The notes under the pieces: model-generated | The model's database searches: none | What the model was told of the DNA's origin: nothing | The model's input: only the letters and a program-made list of their open reading frames with translations | Origin: WHSM01 sp050701635 | GTDB taxonomy: Bacteria > Actinomycetota > Actinomycetes > Mycobacteriales > Micromonosporaceae | Direction: 5' to 3' | DNA: 14,407 bases | Assembly: GCA_050701635.1 (NCBI GenBank) | Contig: JBOGDF010000117.1 | Coordinates: 1-14,407, forward strand | Translations under genes and position numbers: made by a program | In this document: in pieces, positions 1 through 7,554 of the stretch | Numbering within the stretch: the stretch's first letter is position 1 | Layout: each line of letters starts with the position of its first letter

Positions 1-111
1 CGCCGGCGCCGCGCGCGGCCGGTCCCACACCCGCCTCACCGACGGCCGCGCCGTCCTCCGGCGCGGCCCGGGCGGCGGCGGGCGCGAGTGGGGCGCTGGC
101 GGGCGCCGGTG
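1..111. other. Edge segment, possible partial gene, strand unresolved
   Basis: Two readings are open and both have high G/C third positions. On the plus strand a frame entering from outside the window ends at the TGA at 109-111 (C-terminal residues ...GAGGRR). On the minus strand an ATG at 115-113 opens an Ala/Pro-rich start (MSPAPASAPLAPAAARAAPE...) that runs out of the window, which would make a gene divergent from nirB. No ribosome-binding site is visible before that ATG. I recognise neither reading, and very GC-rich DNA keeps many frames open, so this may not be coding at all. Confidence 0.2.
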
Positions 112-112
112 A

Positions 113-137
113 CATACCGAGCGATTCGCGGGGTATG
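113..137. promoter_or_regulatory. Short inverted repeat upstream of nirB, candidate operator
   Basis: CATACC (113-118) and GGTATG (132-137) form a perfect 6-bp inverted repeat with a 13-nt spacer, about 90 bases before the nirB start. Position and symmetry would suit a dimeric regulator such as the NnaR-like protein of this operon or GlnR, but it does not clearly match a known consensus. Chance occurrence is quite possible. Confidence 0.2.
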
Positions 138-152
138 CCGGATTCAGCAAGT

Positions 153-201
153 AGATCTTGGAAGTTTGGTGTCAGAAACGAGCACTCAACTTCCAAGATC
201 T
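153..201. repeat. Long palindrome in the nirB leader
   Basis: AGATCTTGGAAGTT (153-166) is perfectly inverted as AACTTCCAAGATCT (188-201). After two non-Watson-Crick positions (one a possible G-U) the pairing continues with GTG/CAC (169-171/183-185), giving a stem of about 19 positions around an 11-nt loop (172-182) that contains GAAAC. The right arm ends about 10 bases before the Shine-Dalgarno sequence of nirB (211-217), so in the mRNA the hairpin would stand just upstream of the ribosome site. It could be a dispersed REP-like palindrome, a regulatory leader hairpin, or an operator. The arms are much more AT-rich than the surroundings, which favours an inserted repeat. Confidence 0.7.
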
Positions 202-224
202 CCCAGCAGCAGAGGGGTGGCAGC

Positions 225-2897
225 GTGGGGCAGCGGGTTGTGGTGGTCGGTAATGGGATGGTGGGCCAGCGGTTCGTCGAGGCGCTGACGGACCGGGACA
301 CCGAACGGCGCTGGCGGGTCACCGTGCTCTGCGAGGAGCGGCGGCCGGCGTACGACCGGGTGGCGCTGTCGGCGTTTTTCGACGGCAGTACGCCGGAGCA
401 GCTCAGCCTGGCCGACGAGAAGTGGTACGCCGACCGCGGCGTCGCGCTGCACCTGAGCACCACCGTCACCGGCATCGACCGCGAGCGGCGTACGGTCTCC
501 ACCGCCACCGGAGATCACGACTACGACGTCCTCGTGCTCGCCACCGGCTCCTACCCGTTCGTACCGCCGGTGGCGGGGCACGACCTGCCGGGCTGCTTCG
601 TCTACCGCACGCTCGATGACCTGGAGGCGATCCGGGACTACGCAGCGGGCAAGAAGACCGGCACCGTGGTCGGGGGCGGGCTGCTCGGGCTGGAGGCCGC
701 CAACGCGCTGCGGCTACTCGGGCTCCAGACGCACGTGGTGGAGTTCGCGCCCCGGCTGATGCCGCTGCAGGTCGACGACGCCGGCGGCCAGATCCTGAAG
801 CGGCACATCACCGACCTGGGGCTGCACGTACACGTCGGAGCGAAGGCCGACCGGCTGGAGGCGGGACGGCGCGGAGTCGCCCGGATGCGGCTCTCCGCCG
901 GGGCGCCGCCGGCGGCGGGCACCGACGCGCCCGACTTCCCGGACGAGATCGACACCGATCTGGTGGTCTTCGCGGCGGGGGTACGGCCCCGGGACGAGCT
1001 CGCCAGGTCCGCCGGGCTCGAGGTCGGGGAGCGGGGCGGCGTACACGTCGACGTGTCATGCCGTACCAGTGACGAGAGCATTTACGCCATCGGTGAGGCG
1101 GCGGCGGTCGACGGCCGGTGCTACGGCCTGGTCGCCCCCGGGTACGCGATGGCCGAGGTGGTCGCCGACCGGATCGTGGGCGGCGACGCCACCTTCCCGG
1201 GCGCCGACACCTCCACCAAGCTGAAGCTGCTCGGCGTCGACGTGGCGAGCTTCGGCGACGCGTTCGGGGCCGGCGACGATGCCCTCGAAGTCGTCTACAC
1301 CGACCCGGTGGAAGGCACGTACGCCAAGCTCGTGGTCAGCGACGACGCGCAGACGTTGCGGGGCGGGATCCTGGTCGGGGACGCGTCGGCGTACCCGACG
1401 CTGCGGGCGGGGCTGGACCAGGCACTCGCCGGTACGCCGCTGGAGCTGCTCAGCGCCAGGCTGGCCGGCACCGGGCCGGCGGCGCTGCCCGGCGGCGCCC
1501 AGGTGTGCTCCTGCCACGCCGTCACCAAGGACCACATCTGCACCGCGATCGAAGAACAGCAGCTCACCGACGTCGGCGGCGTGAAGGCGTGCACCAAGGC
1601 CGGCACCGGGTGCGGATCCTGCGTACCGCTGCTCAAGCAGCTGCTCGCCGAGTCCGGCGTGGCGATGAGCAAGGCGCTGTGCGAGCACTTCAGCCAGTCC
1701 CGGCAGGAGCTTTTCGACATCATCCGGGTACGCGGCCTGACCAGCTTCTCCGCGTTGATCAGCGAGTACGGCACCGGCCGCGGCTGCGACATCTGCAAGC
1801 CGGCGGTGGCCTCGATCCTGGCCAGCACCCACGGCGGGCACATCCTCGACGGCGAGCAGGCGACGCTGCAGGACACCAACGACCACGTGCTGGCGAACCT
1901 GCAGCGCAACGGCACGTACTCGGTGGTGCCCCGGGTCCCCGGCGGCGAGATCACGCCGGAGAAGCTGATCGCGATCGGTGAGGTGGCGCGCGACTTCGGG
2001 CTCTACACGAAGATCACCGGCGGCCAGCGGATCGACCTGTTCGGCGCCCGGGTGGAGCAGCTGCCGCAGATCTGGCGCAAGCTGGTCGACGCCGGGTTCG
2101 AGTCCGGCCACGCGTACGGCAAGGCGCTGCGCACCGTGAAGTCCTGCGTCGGCTCCACCTGGTGCCGGTACGGCGTACAGGACTCGGTGGGGATGGCGAT
2201 CGCGCTGGAGTTGCGCTACCGCGGGCTGCGGGCGCCGCACAAGGTGAAGGCGGCGGTCTCCGGCTGCGCCCGGGAGTGCGCCGAGGCGCGGGGCAAGGAC
2301 ATCGGGGTGATCGCCACCGAGCAGGGCTGGAACCTGTACGTGGCCGGCAACGGCGGCTTCAAGCCACGGCACGCCGACCTGTTCGCCGCCGACCTGTCCC
2401 AGCCGGAGTTGCTGAGATACATCGACCGGTTCCTGATGTTCTACGTACGCACCGCGGACCGGCTGCAGCGTACGTCGACCTGGCTGGAGTCGCTCGACGG
2501 CGGGCTGGACTACCTGCGGTCGGTGATCATCGACGACTCGCTCGGGCTGTGCGACGAGTTGGACGCCGCGATGGCGCGGCACGTCGAAACGTACGCCGAC
2601 GAGTGGGCCGGGGTGCTCGAGGACCCGGACAAGCTGCGCCGGTTCTCCTCGTTCGTGAACGCGCCGGACACCCCGGACCCGAGCATCCAGTTCGTCACCG
2701 AGCGCGGCCAGCCGGTCCCGGCGGTGATCGCCGGCCCGTCGCTGCCGGTCCGCGACGCGCTGACCGCTCCGGCACCGCACGAGGCTCCGGCGGCGATGTC
2801 GGCTCCGGCACCGCGCGAGGCCCCGGCGGCGGCACCCGTGCCGGCGGCGCCGGCGGCAGCGCCGGTCCCGGCGTCGGCTTCGGAGGCGTGGCGATGA
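225..2897 (+). CDS. nirB: Assimilatory nitrite reductase [NAD(P)H], large subunit
   Basis: Cytoplasmic siroheme enzyme that reduces nitrite to ammonium with NAD(P)H, together with NirD. Domains in order: an FAD/NAD(P)-binding pyridine nucleotide-disulfide reductase fold (first GxGxxG-type loop VVVGNGMVGQ at the N terminus, second at VVGGGLLGLE, then YAIGEAA); a BFD-type [2Fe-2S] module with C428, C430, C463 and C466; a second BFD-like stretch (LCEHF...GCDIC); and a ferredoxin-like plus siroheme/[4Fe-4S] module with the ligand pattern CVGSTWC (C641, C647) and CAREC (C681, C685). The GTG at 225 is chosen because AGAGGGG (211-217) lies 7 bases upstream; an in-frame ATG at 135 has no such site and would translate the leader palindrome. 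The 890 residues are longer than usual because of a roughly 45-residue Ala/Pro tail. The stop overlaps the nirD start (ATGA). Confidence 0.96.
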   Translation: MGQRVVVVGNGMVGQRFVEALTDRDTERRWRVTVLCEERRPAYDRVALSAFFDGSTPEQLSLADEKWYADRGVALHLSTTVTGIDRERRTVSTATGDHDYDVLVLATGSYPFVPPVAGHDLPGCFVYRTLDDLEAIRDYAAGKKTGTVVGGGLLGLEAANALRLLGLQTHVVEFAPRLMPLQVDDAGGQILKRHITDLGLHVHVGAKADRLEAGRRGVARMRLSAGAPPAAGTDAPDFPDEIDTDLVVFAAGVRPRDELARSAGLEVGERGGVHVDVSCRTSDESIYAIGEAAAVDGRCYGLVAPGYAMAEVVADRIVGGDATFPGADTSTKLKLLGVDVASFGDAFGAGDDALEVVYTDPVEGTYAKLVVSDDAQTLRGGILVGDASAYPTLRAGLDQALAGTPLELLSARLAGTGPAALPGGAQVCSCHAVTKDHICTAIEEQQLTDVGGVKACTKAGTGCGSCVPLLKQLLAESGVAMSKALCEHFSQSRQELFDIIRVRGLTSFSALISEYGTGRGCDICKPAVASILASTHGGHILDGEQATLQDTNDHVLANLQRNGTYSVVPRVPGGEITPEKLIAIGEVARDFGLYTKITGGQRIDLFGARVEQLPQIWRKLVDAGFESGHAYGKALRTVKSCVGSTWCRYGVQDSVGMAIALELRYRGLRAPHKVKAAVSGCARECAEARGKDIGVIATEQGWNLYVAGNGGFKPRHADLFAADLSQPELLRYIDRFLMFYVRTADRLQRTSTWLESLDGGLDYLRSVIIDDSLGLCDELDAAMARHVETYADEWAGVLEDPDKLRRFSSFVNAPDTPDPSIQFVTERGQPVPAVIAGPSLPVRDALTAPAPHEAPAAMSAPAPREAPAAAPVPAAPAAAPVPASASEAWR
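2766..2837 (+). repeat. Two 36-bp in-frame repeats in the nirB 3' end
   Basis: Two adjacent near-identical 36-bp units (2766-2801 and 2802-2837) encode APAPHEAPAAMS and APAPREAPAAAP. They are followed by further Ala/Pro/Val codons up to the stop. The tail looks low-complexity and disordered and lies outside the conserved NirB domains. It probably expanded by slippage or unequal recombination. Confidence 0.75.
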
Positions 2898-3283
2898 CGG
2901 CGACGGTGAGTCCACAGTGGTCGGCGGTGTGCAAGGTGACCGACCTGGACCCGGAGCGCGGCGCGGTGGCGCTGGTGCACGGGCGGCAGGTGGCGCTGTT
3001 CCGTACCCACGACGGCGAGGTGTACGCGATCGGCCACCGCGACCCGTTCAGCGGCGCGTACGTGCTGGCCCGCGGCATCGTGGGCAGCCGTGCGGCCGCC
3101 GGCGGCGAGGTGCCGACCGTGGCGTCGCCGATGTACAAGCAGGTGTTCGACCTGCGTACCGGGCGCTGCCTGGACGACGAGAAGGTCGCGGTGCCGTCGT
3201 ACCCGATCCGGATCGTCGACGGCATCGTCGAGGTCGGTACGCCGCGCGGCAAACCCGAGCGCACCCGCGGTGAGCCCCGATGA
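2894..3283 (+). CDS. nirD: Nitrite reductase [NAD(P)H], small subunit
   Basis: Predicted 129-residue partner of NirB, with a Rieske-like beta fold. The recognisable family pattern is a start with W..VC...DL, then G.VALV..RQVALFRT.DGEVYAIGHRDPFSGAYVLARGIVG, and late SPMYKQVFDLRTGRCLDD and VPSYPIRIVDG. As in other NirD proteins the Cys/His ligand pairs of true Rieske proteins are missing: the two cysteines (in VCKV and GRCL) do not form CxH/CxxH motifs, so no [2Fe-2S] cluster is expected. The ATG overlaps the nirB stop by 4 bp and the stop overlaps the next start by 4 bp, which indicates translational coupling in one operon. Confidence 0.93.
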   Translation: MTATVSPQWSAVCKVTDLDPERGAVALVHGRQVALFRTHDGEVYAIGHRDPFSGAYVLARGIVGSRAAAGGEVPTVASPMYKQVFDLRTGRCLDDEKVAVPSYPIRIVDGIVEVGTPRGKPERTRGEPR

Positions 3284-4410
3284 CCACCGCGCTGGGCTCC
3301 GACCCGCCTCCGGCCGCCAACGCGCCGCCGCCGCTGGCCGGGTTCACCGTGGCCGTCACCGCCGACCGGCGGCGCGAGGAGCTGTGCGCGCTGCTGGAAC
3401 GCCGCGGCGCCCGGGTGGTGCTGGCGCCCGCCGTACGGATCGTCCCGCTGCCCGACGACACCGCGTCCGAGGAGGCGACCCGGCGCTGCCTGGCGGCGCC
3501 GCTGGACCTGGTGGTGGCGACCACCGGAGTCGGGTTCCGGGGCTGGCTGTCCGCCGCCGAGGGCTGGGGCCTGGCTAAGCCGCTGCTGGAGCAGCTCACC
3601 GCGGCCCGGATCGTGGCCCGGGGACCGAAGGCGAAGGGCGCGATCCGCGCCGCGGGGCTCACCGAGGAGTGGTCCCCGGAGTCGGAGTGCTCGGCGGAGG
3701 TGCTCTCGCACCTGGTCGCGCACGGCGTGGCGGGGTTGCGGATCGCCGTACAGCTGCACGGTGACCCGCTGCCGGAGCTGGTCGGCGGGCTGCGTGCCGC
3801 CGGTGCCGAGGTGATCGAGGTGCCGGTCTACCGCTGGGCGCCGCCGGAGGACACCGCTCCGCTGCAGCGGCTGGTGGAGCAGGTGGCCGGCCGGCAGGTG
3901 GACGTGGTTACGTTCACCAGCGCGCCGGCGGTGACCTCGCTGCTGGACCGCGACGACGACGGCGAGGTGCTCTCCGCGCTGCGCGAGGAGGTGCTCGCCG
4001 CCTGCGTCGGCCCGGTGTGCGCGGCGCCGCTGCAGAGACTCGGGGTGCCGACCGTCCAGCCGACTCGGGGGCGGCTGGGCGCTCTGGTACGCACCGTGAT
4101 CGACGAGCTGAGCGTACGGTCGGTGCCGATCCCGGTCGCCGGCCACACCATGGCGGTACGCGGCCACGCCGTGGTGCTCGACGGCGAGCTGGTGCAGCCG
4201 GCGCCGGCCCCGATGGCGGTGCTGCGGTCGCTGGCGCAGAAGCCGGGTCGGGTGCTGTCACGAGCGGAGCTGCTGCGTACGCTGCCGCGCGGCGCCGACG
4301 GGCACGCGGTGGAGATGGCGGTGGCGCGGCTGCGTACCGCCCTGGGCGACCCGGAGATCGTGCAGACCGTCGTCAAGCGCGGCTACCGGCTCAGGATGGA
4401 CACCCCATGA
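3280..4410 (+). CDS. nnaR: NnaR-like regulator: HemD-like domain fused to winged helix
   Basis: This 376-residue protein has two parts. Residues ~10-260 resemble uroporphyrinogen-III synthase (HemD): GFTVAVTADRRREEL at the start, TTGVGFRGWL, ARGPKAKGAIRAAGL, VPVYRW, and DVVTFTSAPAV. Residues ~280-372 form an OmpR/PhoB-type winged helix (PAPMAVLRSLAQKPGRVLSR, AVEMAVARLRTALG, VVKRGYRLR). The same architecture is known for NnaR of Streptomyces and its mycobacterial relative Rv0260c, described as regulators of nitrate/nitrite assimilation and also found beside nirBD and a sirohydrochlorin chelatase. From context it likely controls this operon; whether the HemD half still makes uroporphyrinogen III cannot be judged here. 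There is no receiver domain. It overlaps both neighbours by ATGA. Confidence 0.88.
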   Translation: MTTALGSDPPPAANAPPPLAGFTVAVTADRRREELCALLERRGARVVLAPAVRIVPLPDDTASEEATRRCLAAPLDLVVATTGVGFRGWLSAAEGWGLAKPLLEQLTAARIVARGPKAKGAIRAAGLTEEWSPESECSAEVLSHLVAHGVAGLRIAVQLHGDPLPELVGGLRAAGAEVIEVPVYRWAPPEDTAPLQRLVEQVAGRQVDVVTFTSAPAVTSLLDRDDDGEVLSALREEVLAACVGPVCAAPLQRLGVPTVQPTRGRLGALVRTVIDELSVRSVPIPVAGHTMAVRGHAVVLDGELVQPAPAPMAVLRSLAQKPGRVLSRAELLRTLPRGADGHAVEMAVARLRTALGDPEIVQTVVKRGYRLRMDTP

Positions 4411-5105
4411 CGGGGGTACGCAGCGCGCCGCCGGCGTTGATCGCGGTGGCCCACGGCACCCGCTGCGCCACCGGCCAGGCGCAGGTACGCCGCCTGGTGA
4501 CGGCGCTGCGGGAACGGCGCCCCGAGCTGCGGGTCGAGGTGGCGTACCTCGACATCGAACGGCCCGGCCTGCGATCGGTCGCCACCCGGCTGGACGGCTC
4601 CGCGGTGGCGGTGCCGCTGCTGTTCGCCGCCGGCTACCACGTACGGTCGGACATCCCGGCGGCGCTACACGGCACCCCGGTGATCGCCGCCCCGCCGATG
4701 GGCCCGGACCCGGCGCTCACCTCGGCGCTGGTGTCCCGGCTGCGCCAGGCCGGCCCGCTGCCCGACGCGGTGGTGCTCGCCGCCGCCGGCTCGTCGGACC
4801 CGCGCGCGCAGGCCGACGTACGGGTCGTGGCCCGCGACCTGGCCGCCGCCATCGGCCGTCCGGTACGCGCCGGGTACGCCAGCGCCGCGCAGCCCCGGGT
4901 CGGCCAGGCGGTCGCCGAGCTGCGGGAAGCCGGCGCCCGCCGGATCGGGATCGCCGCGATGCTGCTCGCCGACGGCCACTTCTACCGCTCCCTGTACGCC
5001 GCCGGCGCCGACACCGTCAGCCGCCCGCTCGGCACCACCATGATCGACCTGATCCTGTCCCGCTACTCCCACACCGCACGCCGCCCGCTGCTCCAGGCCA
5101 GCTGA
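4407..5105 (+). CDS. Sirohydrochlorin chelatase (CbiX/SirB type)
   Basis: A 232-residue cytoplasmic protein with the two-lobed CbiX arrangement. The N-terminal lobe has the signature AVAHGTR (H16) and a second histidine in GYHVRSDIP (H78), matching the spacing of the two metal-site histidines in SirB-type enzymes. The C-terminal lobe has VVLAAAGSSDPRA, GYASAAQPRVGQAV and AMLLADGHFY. In siroheme synthesis it would insert iron into sirohydrochlorin, giving the cofactor NirB needs; a role with cobalt in B12 synthesis is the family alternative, but the operon context supports iron. It starts in a 4-bp overlap with the preceding gene and ends the operon. The equivalent mycobacterial gene is Rv0259c. 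Confidence 0.9.
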   Translation: MTGVRSAPPALIAVAHGTRCATGQAQVRRLVTALRERRPELRVEVAYLDIERPGLRSVATRLDGSAVAVPLLFAAGYHVRSDIPAALHGTPVIAAPPMGPDPALTSALVSRLRQAGPLPDAVVLAAAGSSDPRAQADVRVVARDLAAAIGRPVRAGYASAAQPRVGQAVAELREAGARRIGIAAMLLADGHFYRSLYAAGADTVSRPLGTTMIDLILSRYSHTARRPLLQAS

Positions 5106-5107
5106 CT

Positions 5108-5121
5108 GCCGGCGGGCCGGC
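5108..5121 (+). terminator. Small GC hairpin after the nir operon
   Basis: GCCGG (5108-5112) and CCGGC (5117-5121) can form a 5-bp stem with a 4-nt loop, 2 bases after the chelatase stop. There is no U-run and the stem is short, so this is a weak terminator candidate. Confidence 0.2.
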
Positions 5122-5157
5122 TGAAATGTCGGTGCGGTCGCATAGTGTCGGCGACAC
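5121..5157 (+). promoter_or_regulatory. Candidate promoter with overlapping palindromic operator
   Basis: CTGAAA (5121-5126, four of six matches to TTGACA) and TAGTGT (5143-5148, TAnnnT type) are separated by 16 bases. A perfect 13-bp palindrome, GTGTCGGCGACAC (5145-5157), overlaps the -10 hexamer and would block polymerase if bound by a repressor. The gene it would serve starts at 5181. The promoter assignment is inference; the palindrome is directly visible. Confidence 0.35.
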
Positions 5158-5180
5158 ACGTGCGATCGGGAGGAGCGGCG

Positions 5181-6314
5181 ATGTCCACCGCCGGGCCAGC
5201 GGCGATCGCCCTGACTCGGGCACAGGTGCTGGGCTACCGAGCTGAGGTGCATGATCTGCGGCGCCCGGCCCGCGACCCGCTGGGTGCCGGGGTGCTGCTG
5301 GCCGGGGTGCAGGACTACCCGCCCGGCCGTACCGCGACCGCCGCGCTACGGGTACGCGCCGCCGAGGTGGACGCCACGCGGCTGGTGTTGCTGCAGTCGG
5401 TACGCGGCGCGCCGCATCTGCACCGGGCCGCCGACTTCGAATGCTTCGCCACAGCGCTGCGCACGCTACGCGCCACCGATCTGGCCAAGGAGCAGTTCGG
5501 CGAGCTCGGCCAGGAGTTGGCCGGCCAGCGCATCAGTCTCGGCTGGGCACTCGACCACGTCGCCGACGCGATGCGACAGGTCTCCGCCGACGGGCGGCCG
5601 CGTACCAAGGGTGAGCTGAGCACGGCGGTGACCCCGTTGGTGGACGCCCGGCTGCGGCCCTGGTGCCCCGGCTGCGCGGTGCACCACGTACAGGACGCGC
5701 TGTTCCGGTACGCCACGCTGCAGGCCCGGCTGGCGCTCGCCGTACAGCCGAGCGGATTCCACTACGTGCCGGCGCCGGACGCCGCGCCCGCGCCCAATCC
5801 GGCAGAGAGCATGACCACGCTGGTACGGCGATTCCTCCGGCTGTGCGGCCCGTGCCGGCCGGAGCAGCTCGCCCGGTGGCTGGCGCTCGATCCCACCGCC
5901 GCCCGCCGGCTCTGGCAGCAGCTCGCCGACCAGCTCGTCGCGGTCATCGTGGACGGCCGACCCTGCTGGGCGCACCACGAGGAGCTCGGCGAGCTGCGTG
6001 ACGCATCGGCCGCCACCGAGATCCGGCTGCTGCCGCCGTACGACCCGCTCACCGAGCTTGCCGACCGCGAGCTGCTGCTGCCCGACCGTACGCGGCGCAG
6101 CACCGTGTGGCGTGCGGTCGGCAATCCCGGCGTGCTGCTGGTGCGCGGCGAGATCGCCGGCACCTACCGCCAGCGCGCCACCGCCCGGCGGCTGACCGTC
6201 ACGATCCAGCCCTTCGTCACCCTCGCCGCCGCCGACCGTCGCGCCGCCCTCCGCCACGCCGAATCGCTCGCCGCACCCGAGGGCCCGCCTGTAGAAGCAA
6301 CGTTCGCCTCATAG
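5181..6314 (+). CDS. Winged-helix DNA-binding protein, AlkZ/YcaQ-like (HTH_42)
   Basis: This 377-residue protein has the layout of the HTH_42 family (PF06224), which includes the DNA glycosylases AlkZ and YcaQ/AlkX that unhook interstrand crosslinks and bulky adducts. Family landmarks: LLAGVQDYP (Q44), VRGAPHLH (R75-H79), CPGC..HH (C162, C165) before DALFRYATLQ, and LLPPYDPLTELADRELLLP followed by GNPGVLLVRGEIAGTY in the C-terminal beta region. The catalytic QxQ/QxD-type position reads QDY here, so activity as a glycosylase is uncertain. The ATG at 5181 is preceded by GGGAGGAG (5168-5175) at a 5-base spacing; an in-frame ATG at 5145 lies inside the promoter palindrome and lacks a site. It is convergent with the next gene and not linked to the nir operon. 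Confidence 0.8.
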   Translation: MSTAGPAAIALTRAQVLGYRAEVHDLRRPARDPLGAGVLLAGVQDYPPGRTATAALRVRAAEVDATRLVLLQSVRGAPHLHRAADFECFATALRTLRATDLAKEQFGELGQELAGQRISLGWALDHVADAMRQVSADGRPRTKGELSTAVTPLVDARLRPWCPGCAVHHVQDALFRYATLQARLALAVQPSGFHYVPAPDAAPAPNPAESMTTLVRRFLRLCGPCRPEQLARWLALDPTAARRLWQQLADQLVAVIVDGRPCWAHHEELGELRDASAATEIRLLPPYDPLTELADRELLLPDRTRRSTVWRAVGNPGVLLVRGEIAGTYRQRATARRLTVTIQPFVTLAAADRRAALRHAESLAAPEGPPVEATFAS

Positions 6315-6318
6315 CCTG

Positions 6319-6336
6319 CGCCGACGTTGATCGGCG
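6319..6336. terminator. Hairpin between convergent genes
   Basis: CGCCGA (6319-6324) and TCGGCG (6331-6336) form a perfect 6-bp stem with a 6-nt loop. It lies in the 26 bases between the stop of the AlkZ-like gene and the stop of the XRE gene, where a bidirectional terminator would be expected. There is no strong U-tract. Confidence 0.45.
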
Positions 6337-6340
6337 GGTG

Positions 6341-7543
6341 TCAGGCGGCGATGTCGAGCTTCTCGGCAAGGTCCCGCACGTCGTCGCGCACCGTTGAGCT
6401 GCCGGCGTGCAGCAGCTCGCCGACCTCAGAACGGCTGAACAGGTTGAATCGGATGGTGTCGGGGCTCTCGTCGTACGCGCGGCGCAACAGGTACACGGTG
6501 GCAGCCGGCTCTCGACGCAGCGAGTATGCCCGCGCCGTCTCGATCAGGTGGAATGAGCGGCGCGTCGCAGACGGGACCGCGGCGATCTCGGTCTGATCGG
6601 CTTGCCGCACCGCCTCACCTGGCCGCATCAAGTCGGAGTGCATCGTGATCGCGTACGCGTCGACCATGCCCCGCCCGAAGATCAGCCACGGGTGGGAATA
6701 GTCACCACCGAGCGCGGTGGCCGCCTGGCTGGCCATGTCCCAGTGCCGCCATGCCGCGCCGTCCTGGCCCGCCTTGGCGTACGAGAGCGCCACCGCCAGC
6801 TGTAGCAGGCCCCAGCTGGCAAGGTCCGCCGGGCCACGGTCGGGGGTGAGCAGCGCCGCGGCCTGCGTGGCGAGCTCTACGCGGGCCTCATGCCGTTCAC
6901 CCGCGTCGCGGTACACGTGGTTGACGTACCACGCCGCCGCGGCGATCGCGTGCGGGTCGTCGGCACCCTGCGCCGCTGACATCGCCCGGTCGCCCGTCAG
7001 GTAGATCAGCTCCGGGAACGGCTGGAAGCTGAGGAACAGCTGCGCGAGATGGTACGTCTGCGCGAGGAGGCGTTGCGCGTCGCGCCGGTCCTCGCCGTCG
7101 AGTAGCCGCGCGGACGCCTGGGTGTCGTGGAGCAGGCCGGGCAGGAAGGCGGCGATGTTGGTGCGGTGGGTGCGAGATCCGTGCCAGAGCTGCCACGCCT
7201 GAGCGAGTCGGCGCGTCAGCTCGCCGGCGGGCACCGGTTCGGCACTGCCCGCCAGCTGGTACGCCGTCAGCGCGCGGGCGATCTCCGGGGTCGCCTCATG
7301 TGCGGGTTTCAGGTACGACGCTGCCGCGATGCGCTGCTCGCCGGTGAGGTCGGCCAGGTCATCGACGCCTAGAAGCTGCGCTAGGCGGATTAACAGCGGC
7401 AGTCGCGGCGTCTGCAGTCGTCCGGTTTCCAGCGCCTTGACCCACTCAGCGGATCTGCCCACCAGCCCGCCAAGCACGGGCCGGGTCATGCCGGCGCGCT
7501 GCCGGTAGCGGCGTAGGCGGTCGCCGAACGGTTCAATTTCCAT
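6341..7543 (-). CDS. XRE-family helix-turn-helix regulator with long helical C terminus
   Basis: A 400-residue cytoplasmic regulator. Residues ~6-62 form a Cro/C1-type helix-turn-helix (FGDRLRRYRQRAGMTRPVLG, GRSAEWVKALETGRLQ, LPLLIRLAQLLGV). The rest is Ala/Leu-rich helical sequence resembling TPR-like sensor regions of actinobacterial XRE proteins (for example LAQLFLSFQPFPELIYLTGD, AAAAWYVNHVYRDAGERHEA, TARAYSLRREPAATVYLLRR). The start is set at the ATG at 7543, because GGGAGG lies 5 bases before it on the minus strand; an upstream in-frame ATG at 7591 falls inside a hairpin. The partner gene originally divergent to it is probably the small protein at 9754, now separated by an IS607 element. 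Its ligand and target are unknown. Confidence 0.85.
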   Translation of the reverse strand: MEIEPFGDRLRRYRQRAGMTRPVLGGLVGRSAEWVKALETGRLQTPRLPLLIRLAQLLGVDDLADLTGEQRIAAASYLKPAHEATPEIARALTAYQLAGSAEPVPAGELTRRLAQAWQLWHGSRTHRTNIAAFLPGLLHDTQASARLLDGEDRRDAQRLLAQTYHLAQLFLSFQPFPELIYLTGDRAMSAAQGADDPHAIAAAAWYVNHVYRDAGERHEARVELATQAAALLTPDRGPADLASWGLLQLAVALSYAKAGQDGAAWRHWDMASQAATALGGDYSHPWLIFGRGMVDAYAITMHSDLMRPGEAVRQADQTEIAAVPSATRRSFHLIETARAYSLRREPAATVYLLRRAYDESPDTIRFNLFSRSEVGELLHAGSSTVRDDVRDLAEKLDIAA

Positions 7544-7554
7544 CGGAGCCTCCC

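Noticed and set aside
135..224. Upstream ATG start for nirB
   Set aside because: No ribosome site, and translation would run through the leader palindrome; GTG 225 has AGAGGGG at the right distance and starts directly at the FAD-binding strand.
1056..2915. 619-codon open frame on the minus strand opposite nirB
   Set aside because: It is antisense to a clear NirB, its translation is Arg/His/Gln-rich without recognisable motifs, and such frames are usual in very GC-rich genes.
2695..4167. 490-codon minus-strand frame opposite nirD and nnaR
   Set aside because: Shadow of the operon; no ribosome site, low-complexity translation.
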